This document shows, piece after piece, positions 56,128 to 64,000 of a stretch of DNA of 64,000 bases; the first letter of the stretch is position 1, and each line of letters opens with the position of its first letter. The notes beneath the pieces were generated by a model, which ran no database searches, was not told the DNA's origin, and was given only the letters and a program-made list of their open reading frames with translations. A program made the position numbers and the translations under genes. The stretch is from Paenibacillus albiflavus (GTDB lineage Bacteria > Bacillota > Bacilli > Paenibacillales > NBRC-103111). The stretch is taken from NCBI RefSeq assembly GCF_004344915.1, contig NZ_SKFG01000017.1, positions 1 to 64,000 on the forward strand, read 5' to 3'.

Positions 56128-57689
56128 TATTGTCTCCTTTGATTCTTATATTTGCGTTTATACAATCTGGCTCCTATGATCAGCAGAAAACCAAAAACAA
56201 CTAGTGAAATAAGAATAAGAATAGCAAAAATTTTATTCTGAATATTAAACAAGGTTGCAAAGCTTTGCTTCTGTTTTTCTACATAGTCATAATTAGTTTC
56301 AATAATCTTAGGCGCTTCGTTCAAATCTATTACCTGCTGATTAATCGTAAGAATGCCTTGATTTGAAACGATTGTGTTCTTGGATGTTTGAACGGTATGT
56401 GATTCATTCTTATAATCACCGAATAATCTCCAGCTATTCCTGATGCTATCAACCAATTGCGCAAGCTTAGTTTCATCATCTATGAAATCATAAGTAAGCA
56501 TTGTATCCATCGGCAGTTGTGGCGATGTTATACCAGAATAATTAATCTCCTGCGTGTTTTCGGCACTTAAACTAAAGCCAGAGAACGCGAATGAATAAGC
56601 GGTAGGTGTCTCCTCACGGTGTCTAATGGTTTCATCAGGGAACAGGATAGCGGAATTGAAGAATCCCATTCCAGAGCTTCCATATAGCCGATCATATGAC
56701 CAATACATTTCAGCTCCGATTCCAAGTGGAGCAATTCCGTAATCGGCTAATACGTCGATGAAGGACTCCATTTGTTCCTTGAGAGGCCGTTCTTGACTTA
56801 TGGTTGGTTGTACGACTGGCGCATTGATCAATATCGTTCCATTCTTTGCTTGCACATATTTCAAGGCTTCGAGGTAGCGCAACATAGCAGGATAATCGGT
56901 GTTCTCGAATACAGGACGAGCGCTGACCATAAAAGGAATGCCTGCGTCAAAAAGCTGATCGGCTAATTGCTTTAATAAGGACAGATCAGAAAATGGATAA
57001 ATCACTTTGAACAGGAGATACGTTTGCGCCTCACGGGTTACACCGAGCCAATCTTTAAGTGGATAAGCCATCATAAGCTCACTTAAATTGCCCTGCTGAT
57101 AATAAGGAATATAAGCATAAGATCCATTGCATACAGCGAATGGCGCATGTAATTCGGTACTGTCAGAAATGAGGCTTCCGTATGTCGTGCCTATTGCGCT
57201 AACCATATACGTAAGGCTCTGGTCATTCGTAATGGTTTGCGAGAACCGATCGATTTGGAATTGAATCGATGATGGAAGGGTTGTCGCTATTTGAACCCCC
57301 AGCTGGCGTTGTAACTTGGCAGGTATCTGCTTGCCAATATGCATGTAATCCCCTGTATAGCCCTCCATATCGTGCAAATAATCGGGATTCGTGATCGATA
57401 AATCACCTGCGTTCTGGATATAAATGACTTTATTAAACTTTGTGATGAGTCCTGAAACATATTGATCGATGCTTGTGAATGTAACTTGTACACCGTAGGC
57501 TGCAAGCATTCGCTTAAGCGCCTCAACATTACCCTCTTGTGCAGTATGCTTAGCAAGACTGTCATAGAGAAGGAGAACCTGTACCTGTGGCTTCGTCTCT
57601 GCAGCTTGTACATGTACTGAGGGCGTGATGAGCATGAGCATAAGCGAAAGGATGAGCACTTTGTGAAAATGGGTTATGTTTAGGTTCAT
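56127..57689 (-). CDS. ydaL: DUF2334 exported protein (YdaL-like)
   Basis: This 520-residue protein has a signal peptide (VLILSLMLMLITPSVHVQA), a DUF2334 domain related to polysaccharide deacetylases (KVIYIQNAGDLSITNPDYLHD, GIPFMVSARPVFENTDYPAM), and a C-terminal membrane helix (FAILILISLVVFGFLLIIGA) with a basic tail. YdaL is encoded beside YdaM in Bacillus; a role in modifying the exported polymer is likely but not proven. GGTGGAGGT precedes the ATG. Confidence 0.87.
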   Translation of the reverse strand: MNLNITHFHKVLILSLMLMLITPSVHVQAAETKPQVQVLLLYDSLAKHTAQEGNVEALKRMLAAYGVQVTFTSIDQYVSGLITKFNKVIYIQNAGDLSITNPDYLHDMEGYTGDYMHIGKQIPAKLQRQLGVQIATTLPSSIQFQIDRFSQTITNDQSLTYMVSAIGTTYGSLISDSTELHAPFAVCNGSYAYIPYYQQGNLSELMMAYPLKDWLGVTREAQTYLLFKVIYPFSDLSLLKQLADQLFDAGIPFMVSARPVFENTDYPAMLRYLEALKYVQAKNGTILINAPVVQPTISQERPLKEQMESFIDVLADYGIAPLGIGAEMYWSYDRLYGSSGMGFFNSAILFPDETIRHREETPTAYSFAFSGFSLSAENTQEINYSGITSPQLPMDTMLTYDFIDDETKLAQLVDSIRNSWRLFGDYKNESHTVQTSKNTIVSNQGILTINQQVIDLNEAPKIIETNYDYVEKQKQSFATLFNIQNKIFAILILISLVVFGFLLIIGARLYKRKYKNQRRQ

Positions 57690-57731
57690 ACAGTACCTCC
57701 ACCTTGTTTGACAACAGCTGATGAAATTGGA

Positions 57732-59216
57732 TTATCGCTCCTTTTGCCATAGCCTGCGACGAATTGCATCTGCGATGAATAGGAAGGTCACGATATCGAA
57801 TGCAGCGGTAAACAGAAATACGTGTTTCGCTAAATCGGCATCCCCAGCCCCTATAATCGATACTAGAATGCCAGATAGACCCATGAGCATCATCATGACA
57901 ATAAGCGGCAATCGCAGGGCGAGTCTTTTATTTCTCGTTCTGATTGCGGAGATGAATGAAGGTAAATAACAGCCTATAATCAGAATGATCCAAATGACAA
58001 TGAATCCAAAGGTAGAAGGGGTGAGGTAAGCCTTCAATAGACTATATCCAGAGAAGAAATTCGTCTGAGTTCCAAAGGGCTTGCCTACTGCTTTCTCATA
58101 ATTACCCATAGCTGGCGGGCGAATCGTAAATGCGCTTTTGGCAGCCAAGTTGAGAAGTTTACCTGCTTGATCCGGATTCGTTATGTAGTAGGTCAGAATG
58201 GAGCCGAAACCATACTTGCTGTAGAAATTCTTCTCCAAAATTGCAGAATCCACGTCAACCGGTGTGTACGGCTCGTAATAAATACTTTTATTTAATATGG
58301 CATATTGTCTATCGATGTCAAAGTAGCGTAGTGCCACCTCAGGGTCTGCGGACTCCATTAGAATCCCCCTTGTCATCGCATGGTACTTGTTGATGTTGAC
58401 GAATTCCTTCGGTATTAGTAAATAAGTGCCTATCCCTGCAAATAGTAAGCCTATAAGAGAGCAGATTGTCAGGGTTCGAAACAGCTTTTGTTTGCGAATA
58501 AGAACAAGAGTAACCCCCATTATGGCAATGATGATGCCAACGGGTGCATTCTGCTGCTTGCTCGTCGTTAACATAAGACCGCTAATCGTGAACAGGGCGA
58601 GCATGACGTAGTCATTATATCGATTTCGATAGAGCAATAAACCCGATGAGAACAGCAGGATCATCATAATCAGAACGTTGCTTTCGCCAAAGAAAGAGTT
58701 GAAGTAAGCGGTATAACCCGAATCTCCAAATATAAAAATGGCGAGCAATGCAATAGGATAGCCATACTTCTTTGGTGTTTGCCAAGTGATGCTTTCAACA
58801 AATAAATAGATCGCGATCGTATAAAGCAATGTATAAATAGCGGCTTGAATTCGGATATCAAAGATTTGCGGACTAATCAGAAGCTTGTTCAGCCAAATCG
58901 CCAGATGAATAAATAACGATTGGGACGAGAACACCTCTGACGTATGTTCGTTATAATATTGAAATATCCCATATTCTCTATTAAAGAATCCAAGGTATTG
59001 GCTATCATAGTCAGGTGCATTAAAAAAAAGGCCATTGCTGTAAATAATCCGATAATAATCCCCGTTATCCGCCATTCCGATATAGGGAGGAATGAATAAG
59101 GCAACGATTGTTAGGATGAGTACACCGCTAGCGGCTAGCGCTGCGGGAGATACATATTTGCTGAACCACTCAAGACGGCTATTGAGACGGAGTAATCCAG
59201 GCTTGCTTGAGTTCAT
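57732..59216 (-). CDS. GT-C-like membrane glycosyltransferase (WsfD-like)
   Basis: This 494-residue protein has 10 or more membrane segments. An N-terminal loop with PPYIGMADNGDYYRI resembles the acidic active-site loop of GT-C enzymes, as in WsfD-type hexose transferases of surface glycan clusters. A large outer loop (about residues 265-385) carries MTRGILMESADPEVALRYFD. This gene has no counterpart in the five-gene ydaJKLMN set. It could add side groups to the exopolysaccharide or modify another glycan. It lies 19 bases after the ydaJ-like gene. Confidence 0.72.
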   Translation of the reverse strand: MNSSKPGLLRLNSRLEWFSKYVSPAALAASGVLILTIVALFIPPYIGMADNGDYYRIIYSNGLFFNAPDYDSQYLGFFNREYGIFQYYNEHTSEVFSSQSLFIHLAIWLNKLLISPQIFDIRIQAAIYTLLYTIAIYLFVESITWQTPKKYGYPIALLAIFIFGDSGYTAYFNSFFGESNVLIMMILLFSSGLLLYRNRYNDYVMLALFTISGLMLTTSKQQNAPVGIIIAIMGVTLVLIRKQKLFRTLTICSLIGLLFAGIGTYLLIPKEFVNINKYHAMTRGILMESADPEVALRYFDIDRQYAILNKSIYYEPYTPVDVDSAILEKNFYSKYGFGSILTYYITNPDQAGKLLNLAAKSAFTIRPPAMGNYEKAVGKPFGTQTNFFSGYSLLKAYLTPSTFGFIVIWIILIIGCYLPSFISAIRTRNKRLALRLPLIVMMMLMGLSGILVSIIGAGDADLAKHVFLFTAAFDIVTFLFIADAIRRRLWQKER

Positions 59217-59235
59217 AGGTCCATAGATTCCTTTC

Positions 59236-60405
59236 TTAATTGTTGTTTAGATATACGTAGGCAAGCAGCGCCATGAGATTGTCGAATGAGTACGCCTGCC
59301 CAGTCGCGGGATCCCCATAACCGCCGTAAAGCGAGCTTGTGGCATCCTGCACAACGAATTGATTCATTCTTTGTATACTGTCTTGGTAAAGGGTATCATC
59401 TCCAATTTGGGCGCCAATTATTGCCGTAATAGCATAAATCGCAGTGGATTGAATGTCGGTCGTTTGCTTGCCTTCTTGTGAATATCGACCGTAAAGTGTG
59501 CCTGATTTCACATGCTTTTTAATGTATTGAATGCTCTCAGGCTTCTGCTGCTTAATTTCAGCCAATGACAGAATCGTTAAGAGGGATTCAACGGTATTGA
59601 TTTGATCGGATTGATAGGCTTTTTGTTCATAAGAGTAGCGTGTCTGATAAAAAGGAAATTGGTCCGACAAATAACCGTTCTGCACAATTTGCAGCATATT
59701 AGACTGAAGAGCCTGTACTTGTCCGTTTGGATCTGGTAGTTGTTCAAGCACACTGAAATTGACGTAGCACAGAGTAATAAATGAATTGGTCATTTGATAG
59801 GTTTCATCATAGAAGTCGTAGAGTCGATGCTCCTTGACGTTATATTGGAAGAAGCGGGTAGCATAGCTTGCAGCTTCTTGACTATATTGTTCATCATGGA
59901 ACTGGGCTCCAGCTTCATACAAGGCACGGACTATCCGCAAATCATCCACAGCAGCATTTAGCGTATATTTCTTATTCTGCTTAGGACTAAATCGATAGCT
60001 AAAGCCTGTCTTCAGATCGAAGTTCTGTTTAGCCTTGTGCCATTCGCGTTCAAATGCTTCCTTTTGTTCTGTCAATGCATAGTACCTCATGAGCAGTCCT
60101 GCTGATTCACTAAGAATCTCATGTCCAGTTGCGACTTCGTCTGATTGGCCCGTATCGATTAAATTCGTATAAACACCGAAGTTGCCTGAGAGCTTGTCTA
60201 CAATAAACTGATGCAGTCTTGTGCGTTCGGTACGAAATGAAGTATTGTCATCTTCAAAATGGGGTTGTTGTGTACTTGGGATAGGTGTTGAGTTTGGTGC
60301 TGGTGATGTGGTTAGTTTATTGGGTCTAGTGGTGAATTGGTAAACAACAAGACATATGCATGATAGAAGAATCAGGCTTATACAGAATAGGACAGATTTC
60401 CTCAT
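59236..60405 (-). CDS. ydaJ: Glycoside hydrolase family 8-like lipoprotein (YdaJ-like)
   Basis: This 389-residue exported protein starts MRKSVLFCISLILLSC, which fits a lipoprotein signal with Cys16 as anchor. A linker of Thr, Pro and Ser follows, and then an alpha-helical toroid with GFSYRFSPKQNKKYTLNAAVD then DDLRIVRALYEAG, typical of GH8/YdaJ proteins. The catalytic residues cannot be assigned with certainty. The ATG at 60405 lies nine bases after AAAGGTG; a GTG at 60417 overlaps that site. It is the first gene of the operon. Confidence 0.8.
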   Translation of the reverse strand: MRKSVLFCISLILLSCICLVVYQFTTRPNKLTTSPAPNSTPIPSTQQPHFEDDNTSFRTERTRLHQFIVDKLSGNFGVYTNLIDTGQSDEVATGHEILSESAGLLMRYYALTEQKEAFEREWHKAKQNFDLKTGFSYRFSPKQNKKYTLNAAVDDLRIVRALYEAGAQFHDEQYSQEAASYATRFFQYNVKEHRLYDFYDETYQMTNSFITLCYVNFSVLEQLPDPNGQVQALQSNMLQIVQNGYLSDQFPFYQTRYSYEQKAYQSDQINTVESLLTILSLAEIKQQKPESIQYIKKHVKSGTLYGRYSQEGKQTTDIQSTAIYAITAIIGAQIGDDTLYQDSIQRMNQFVVQDATSSLYGGYGDPATGQAYSFDNLMALLAYVYLNNN

Positions 60406-60745
60406 TTCAATTAACACCTTTCACATACAGAACCATCATAACAATATGATCTGAATATTTACTGAATAACTTCAATTTGATACAACGATTAACATAAATC
60501 CCTATTAAATGTCAATTAAAAATAACCAATTATTACATCATACAACATATTATTGAATGAATTGTGTCAAAATATATATTAATAACCGCACAAGGTTTGA
60601 ATCTTTGCTTTGAAGTAGATTAGTTCTCAGAGTAGAGGGGAAACTTTTCAGTTTCATTTTTATTTGTAATTATTCAATAGATGACTTACGATAAAAGTGA
60701 AGTGGAAACGATTGGGAGTTCATATTTTCAGGGGGTTGAAAGCAA

Positions 60746-61831
60746 ATGTTAGACGTATATGCGGACAGATTTCGCAGGGTGAAGCATTTAATGGAACAAA
60801 ACGGTTGCGATGCGCTAATTGTGACTGCAACACCGAACGTTTTTTATTTTACGGGCAAATGGATTGATCCGCACGAGCGTTTGCTGGCGGTTCTGATCAG
60901 ACAAGGCAAAGATCCTGTCGTGTTCGCTCCATCTCTTCATACAGGTGATTTTGATCCGAATCAAATGGAATGTGTATTCTTGAACGATGGGGAAGACAAT
61001 ATTGGTCTGTTAGCGCAATACTTGGATAATACGGGTACGGTATCAATTGATAATACTTGGCAGAGTGCCAACCTGTTAGCGCTTATGGCGAAGAAACCGA
61101 ATCTTAAATTTGTGGCGAGCGATCATGTGCTTGTTCCACTTCGGACGATTAAAGATGCGCAAGAGATTGAATTCATCCGTACATCGGGACAATTGGCTGA
61201 TCGCGTCATGGCGGGAATTATTGCCCAAGTTCGTCCTGGTATCACAGAGCTTGAAATAGTGGAAGAATTGAAATCGCTATGGAAAAAAGAAGGCATACAT
61301 GAGCTATCCTTCAGCCCAGGAATCGGTAGAGGGCCGAATGGTGCTAACCCGCATCATTCACCTGGTCATGATGCCATTCGTCATGGTGATATGCTCATTA
61401 TTGATATGGGTGGGGTATACAATCATTATTGCTCCGATATGACACGTACGATCGCGATCGGCGAGGCGTCCGATAAACAGCGCGAAGTCTATAATCTTGT
61501 ACGATTGGCGAATGAAACCGCTCAGAAGAAAGTGAAGCCGGGTGTTCGTTTCATGGACATCGATCTTGCAGCAAGACAAGTCATTGAAGACGGTGGATAC
61601 GGTCCATTATTCACGCACCGTACAGGTCATGGTCTAGGCATCGAAATTCATGAAGCGCCATATGTACATAAGGCTAATGAGCAGTTAGTTGAACCTGGTA
61701 TGGTATTCAGCATCGAGCCTGGTATCTATATTCCAGGGGAGTTCGGTGTACGTATCGAGGATATCGTCATTGCGACAGAAGATGGCTGCGAATCCTTTAA
61801 CTTGGCTCCGAAAGATTTAATTATTGTTTAA
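60746..61831 (+). CDS. M24-family Xaa-Pro peptidase
   Basis: This 361-residue metallopeptidase would cleave peptides next to proline. An N-terminal creatinase-like domain (1-125) is followed by the pita-bread domain. All five metal ligands are present: Asp220, Asp231, His295, Glu324 and Glu338. A family GxGRGPNGANPHHSPG segment precedes them. CAGGGGG precedes the ATG. It is divergent from the exopolysaccharide operon; the 340-base gap between them shows no gene and no clear promoter. Confidence 0.94.
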   Translation: MLDVYADRFRRVKHLMEQNGCDALIVTATPNVFYFTGKWIDPHERLLAVLIRQGKDPVVFAPSLHTGDFDPNQMECVFLNDGEDNIGLLAQYLDNTGTVSIDNTWQSANLLALMAKKPNLKFVASDHVLVPLRTIKDAQEIEFIRTSGQLADRVMAGIIAQVRPGITELEIVEELKSLWKKEGIHELSFSPGIGRGPNGANPHHSPGHDAIRHGDMLIIDMGGVYNHYCSDMTRTIAIGEASDKQREVYNLVRLANETAQKKVKPGVRFMDIDLAARQVIEDGGYGPLFTHRTGHGLGIEIHEAPYVHKANEQLVEPGMVFSIEPGIYIPGEFGVRIEDIVIATEDGCESFNLAPKDLIIV

Positions 61832-61841
61832 ATATAAGAAC

Positions 61842-61884
61842 GCTCTAGCAGAAGCGGGATGCTTCATGGCTAGAGCTTTTTTTT
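61842..61884 (+). terminator. Terminator after the M24 peptidase gene
   Basis: GCTCTAGC and GCTAGAGC enclose an inner AGAAGC-GGGAT-GCTTCA stem, followed by eight T. Confidence 0.92.
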
Positions 61885-61887
61885 CGT

Positions 61888-62250
61888 TTACTTCGCAAAC
61901 TCCAGCAGTTCGATCACGTTGCCAAAAGGGTCCTTGAATGCTGTGTACGTACCTGGAGGACACGGCATTGGCGTATCATAGATGAATTGAATGCCTTGCT
62001 GTCTGTATGCTGACATGGTATTTACAATATCGTCTGTCTGAATACCAATAACGACTTGCGCGTGATGTGGATAGATAGCAGGCGAATTGCCCTCGACTTT
62101 GCAGAGAATAAGCGGCACGCTATCGTGTTGCAAACCGATAATGCCCTCATCATAAACTTCGTCAACCTCAAAGCCTAATTTTCCACAATAAAAATCCTTC
62201 GCTAGCTCCATATCTGATACATAGATGGATACTACGCAAATTTGCGGCAT
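61888..62250 (-). CDS. VOC-family (glyoxalase/bleomycin-resistance fold) protein 1
   Basis: This 120-residue protein has the paired beta-alpha-beta VOC fold: VVSIYVSDMELAKDFYCGKLGFEV and TAFKDPFGNVIELLEF. The substrate is unknown. The ATG at 62250 follows AAGGAGG, which lies inside the end of the upstream VOC gene. It forms a tight pair with VOC protein 2, one base apart, so the two may act together. Confidence 0.88.
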   Translation of the reverse strand: MPQICVVSIYVSDMELAKDFYCGKLGFEVDEVYDEGIIGLQHDSVPLILCKVEGNSPAIYPHHAQVVIGIQTDDIVNTMSAYRQQGIQFIYDTPMPCPPGTYTAFKDPFGNVIELLEFAK

Positions 62251-62251
62251 A

Positions 62252-62611
62252 TTAATCCTCCTTATTATTGAAGTATTCAAAGAAACCAAGTCGATTTCCC
62301 CATGGATCGCTGAAGGTTGCCCACTTTACAGGTACTTCTTCTCTTGAATAGATTTCAAAATATTCGACATTTAATTGCTGCATTATTCGTTCTCGTTCAG
62401 CTTCGAGATTCCTAACACCTAGTCGGATAGGTCCGCTGCCTTCGGCAGGTAATCCTTCCGCGACTTGGAGCCAGCAGCCGGGCATGAGCTCCCATTCAAC
62501 AAAGCCATCATGTGGAATTGAATCGGGTGCCTTACCCAGTAGAGTTCGGTACCAGTTCAGACCTTGCCCAATATCTGTGACACGAATTTGAATGGTCATT
62601 TCTTGAATCAA
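62252..62611 (-). CDS. VOC-family protein 2
   Basis: This 119-residue protein has the VOC pattern MTIQIRVTDIGQGLNWYRTLLG and KWATFSDPWGNRLGFFEYF. The substrate is unknown. The TTG start at 62611 is nine bases from AAGGAG. It ends one base before VOC protein 1. Confidence 0.86.
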   Translation of the reverse strand: MIQEMTIQIRVTDIGQGLNWYRTLLGKAPDSIPHDGFVEWELMPGCWLQVAEGLPAEGSGPIRLGVRNLEAERERIMQQLNVEYFEIYSREEVPVKWATFSDPWGNRLGFFEYFNNKED

Positions 62612-62708
62612 TGAGCAACGCTCCTTGTTTTTGGTATAACAAATCAGTCTTAATTGAATTTTAACCTTTAAAAGCAGGTGAAAATTCTTCTACTTTGCTC
62701 TGTTTTTT

Positions 62709-62800
62709 GTATTATAGAATTTATTACATTTGTATCATAAATCCTAAGTAATACCTTAAGAAACGCATCCGTCCTTAAAGACGGTCAAACCGTTTCTTCT
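62709..62800 (-). repeat. Dispersed hairpin repeat, copy 10 (full form, overlapping an AraC gene)
   Basis: Both hairpins are present on the minus strand, with perfect outer arms. The upstream AraC gene enters the repeat and ends in it, so the repeat supplies the last residues QKKRFDRL and the stop codon. Confidence 0.93.
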
Positions 62801-63572
62801 GGCTCTGCTCAAATAATAGAAGCGGGAGATTAATAACAATCGGCGGGTCCTGTGGAAGCGGTTCGCGCAAGCAGATGGATACATCCTGATCTGTTGCAGC
62901 ATCCACCTGGATTGCAGACTCATAGTTTCCACGTAAGGATTTGTCGAGTAAGAAATAATCCTTCGGATTTAGACTCCATGCGATGCCTGCTGCCAGCAGA
63001 TGGTAAGTGCCATGCGGAATTTGATGGAATGTGCAAGATCTTGCGTTCTGGTTAATAGCTGTACCCATGATAGGTCGCTGGTCTGGGATAGGACGTGGGA
63101 ATAAGCCAACAAAAATAATGCCACGAAATGATGATGGTGCTGTAACGCGGCATGTGAGTCTGGGAAGACTTCCTGATTTGGCTTCAACCGTATCCAATTT
63201 GAGATTCTTATGCTCCCATTCATTCATGTGACTGGTTAGTTGCTTGGAAGTGCGATGAAATTGTTTAGGAGACACGCCTACAAATTGTTTAAATCGTGTA
63301 TTGAAGGAGCCTGCGCTCTGGAATCCGATTGAATGAAGGATTTTGACAAGCAGGGACGATTCTTTCAGCAGGTTCACTTTGCCTGTTTCGATTCTCAGGG
63401 CCGATAAATATTGTCTTGGCGATATGCCTGTCACTTGCTTGAATATTCTTATAAAATGATACGGACTATATCCAACATGTGCAGCAAGCTGCTCTGAAGT
63501 AAGCTCTTCATCTAAATGTTTACGCATGAATTCGATTGCCTGCAGAACGGACTTTAGGTGAATATCGTTCAT
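62775..63572 (-). CDS. AraC-family regulator
   Basis: This 265-residue regulator has two helix-turn-helix motifs at the N-terminus: LTSEQLAAHVGYSPYHFIRI, then VKILHSIGFQSAGSFNTRFK with VGVSPKQFHR. The C-terminal part (from about residue 120) is a ligand-binding-like domain I cannot name, with RGIIFVGLFPRPIPDQRPI. The final QKKRFDRL is encoded by the dispersed repeat, so the original C-terminus may have been lost. AGGTGG precedes the ATG at 63572. Confidence 0.86.
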   Translation of the reverse strand: MNDIHLKSVLQAIEFMRKHLDEELTSEQLAAHVGYSPYHFIRIFKQVTGISPRQYLSALRIETGKVNLLKESSLLVKILHSIGFQSAGSFNTRFKQFVGVSPKQFHRTSKQLTSHMNEWEHKNLKLDTVEAKSGSLPRLTCRVTAPSSFRGIIFVGLFPRPIPDQRPIMGTAINQNARSCTFHQIPHGTYHLLAAGIAWSLNPKDYFLLDKSLRGNYESAIQVDAATDQDVSICLREPLPQDPPIVINLPLLLFEQSQKKRFDRL

Positions 63573-63733
63573 CGTGACCACCTACTTTGGGATATGTATC
63601 TTTGTCTCCAGTGTAATTTAATTGGAATTAAAAATGAAGAGATGTTTTCCTGTGCGCGAAGAGCTGTCCATAACCTAATTGAAGAATTTATGTTATAATC
63701 GAAGGCAAATCCTTGTAAGAAGGGCTGAGCTTG

Positions 63734-63779
63734 CTTAAGGAACGCATCCGTCTTTAAAGACGGTAAAACCGTTTCTTTT
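63734..63779 (-). repeat. Dispersed hairpin repeat, copy 11 (short form)
   Basis: On the minus strand AAGAAACGGTTTTACCG is followed by TCTTTAAAGACGGATGCGTTCCTT. The inner stem is perfect, the outer has one mismatch. It ends 22 bases before the MazG-like gene start. Confidence 0.85.
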
Positions 63780-63801
63780 TGCATGTAAGGAGGGAAACAG
63801 G

Positions 63802-64000
63802 TTGTCCAATAACGAGAGGGACCTTGATTTAGCTAAGCGGGTTAAGGTCATTGAATGGCTTAAGACAGAAGTGATTGATCAGGCGGCACATCTGCTTAAA
63901 GCGATTTGGGAAGGCAGCAGCAGCAAGATTATCGATGCGCTGGCGAGCTTGATTTCAAGCGCTTATATACTCGGGAGACGACTTGGCATATCCTATCGTC
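63802..64000 (+). CDS. MazG-like family protein, 5' part
   Basis: The visible 66 residues include LDLAKRVKVIEWLKTEVIDQ and ASLISSAYILGRRLGISYR, typical of short MazG-like proteins of Bacillales. The start is TTG at 63802, six to eight bases after AAGGAGGG. The gene runs off the window. Its function is unknown; the fold is that of all-alpha NTP pyrophosphatases. Confidence 0.75.
   Translation, partial: MSNNERDLDLAKRVKVIEWLKTEVIDQAAHLLKAIWEGSSSKIIDALASLISSAYILGRRLGISYR

Noticed and set aside
60418-60745. Promoters in the gap between the exopolysaccharide operon and the M24 gene
   Set aside because: A minus-strand TTGACA exists at 60565-60570, but no acceptable -10 box lies at 16-18 bases.
5973-63779. 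The 11 repeats as a CRISPR array
   Set aside because: The copies are kilobases apart, in both orientations, without spacers or cas genes.

Overview
The window reads as the replication-origin region of a low-GC, endospore-forming Firmicute, most likely Paenibacillus or a close relative. The dnaA-dnaN-S4-recF-remB-gyrB-gyrA-rrn order and the rpmH-rnpA-yidC-jag-mnmE-mnmG-rsmG-noc-parA-parB order diverge from a DnaA-box-rich oriC. Noc, YyaC, RemB, YjzC and a parS site inside parB are Bacillales hallmarks. I see no transposase, phage or CRISPR array.

Layout. 1-10075 (minus strand): start of a 16S rRNA gene with tandem promoters, a YdeI-type gene, then gyrA, gyrB, remB, recF, S4 protein, dnaN and dnaA. 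A DnaA-trio lies between dnaN and dnaA. 10076-10765: oriC. 10766-24862 (plus): rpmH to parB, then a class V aminotransferase, DUF4446, yyaC (minus), DUF3343, an MscS channel and DUF951. 24959-29020: DUF4190, tRNA-Ser(CGA), a secreted stalk-domain protein, yjzC, rpsF-ssb-rpsR. 29272-40206: accessory genes: an AraC/GyrI pair, ABC exporter, XRE and GntR regulators, a tsuA-tsuB thiosulfate pair, EamA exporter, a MerR regulator with its target promoter, mntH and a gene remnant. 40323-51815: a PucR-controlled ureide operon (allC, MFS, allE, allD, fdrA/allF, allG, allH, carbamate kinase), GC-richer than its surroundings. It converts allantoate to oxamate, CO2, ammonia and one ATP. 51918-60405 (minus): a six-gene exopolysaccharide operon like ydaJKLMN/pss, ending in a degenerate GGDEF protein that keeps a c-di-GMP I-site. 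60746-64000: M24 peptidase, two VOC proteins, an AraC regulator and the start of a MazG-like gene.

The most unusual feature is a dispersed intergenic repeat present 11 times. Its full form (about 92 bp) folds into two consecutive hairpins; a short form keeps only the first. Copies sit on both sides of the oriC boxes, inside the dnaA-gyrA operon, between allE and allD, and at the 3' end of an AraC gene. Sequence differences between copies mostly preserve pairing, usually as G-U pairs on one strand, which suggests a structured RNA. I know of no name for it.
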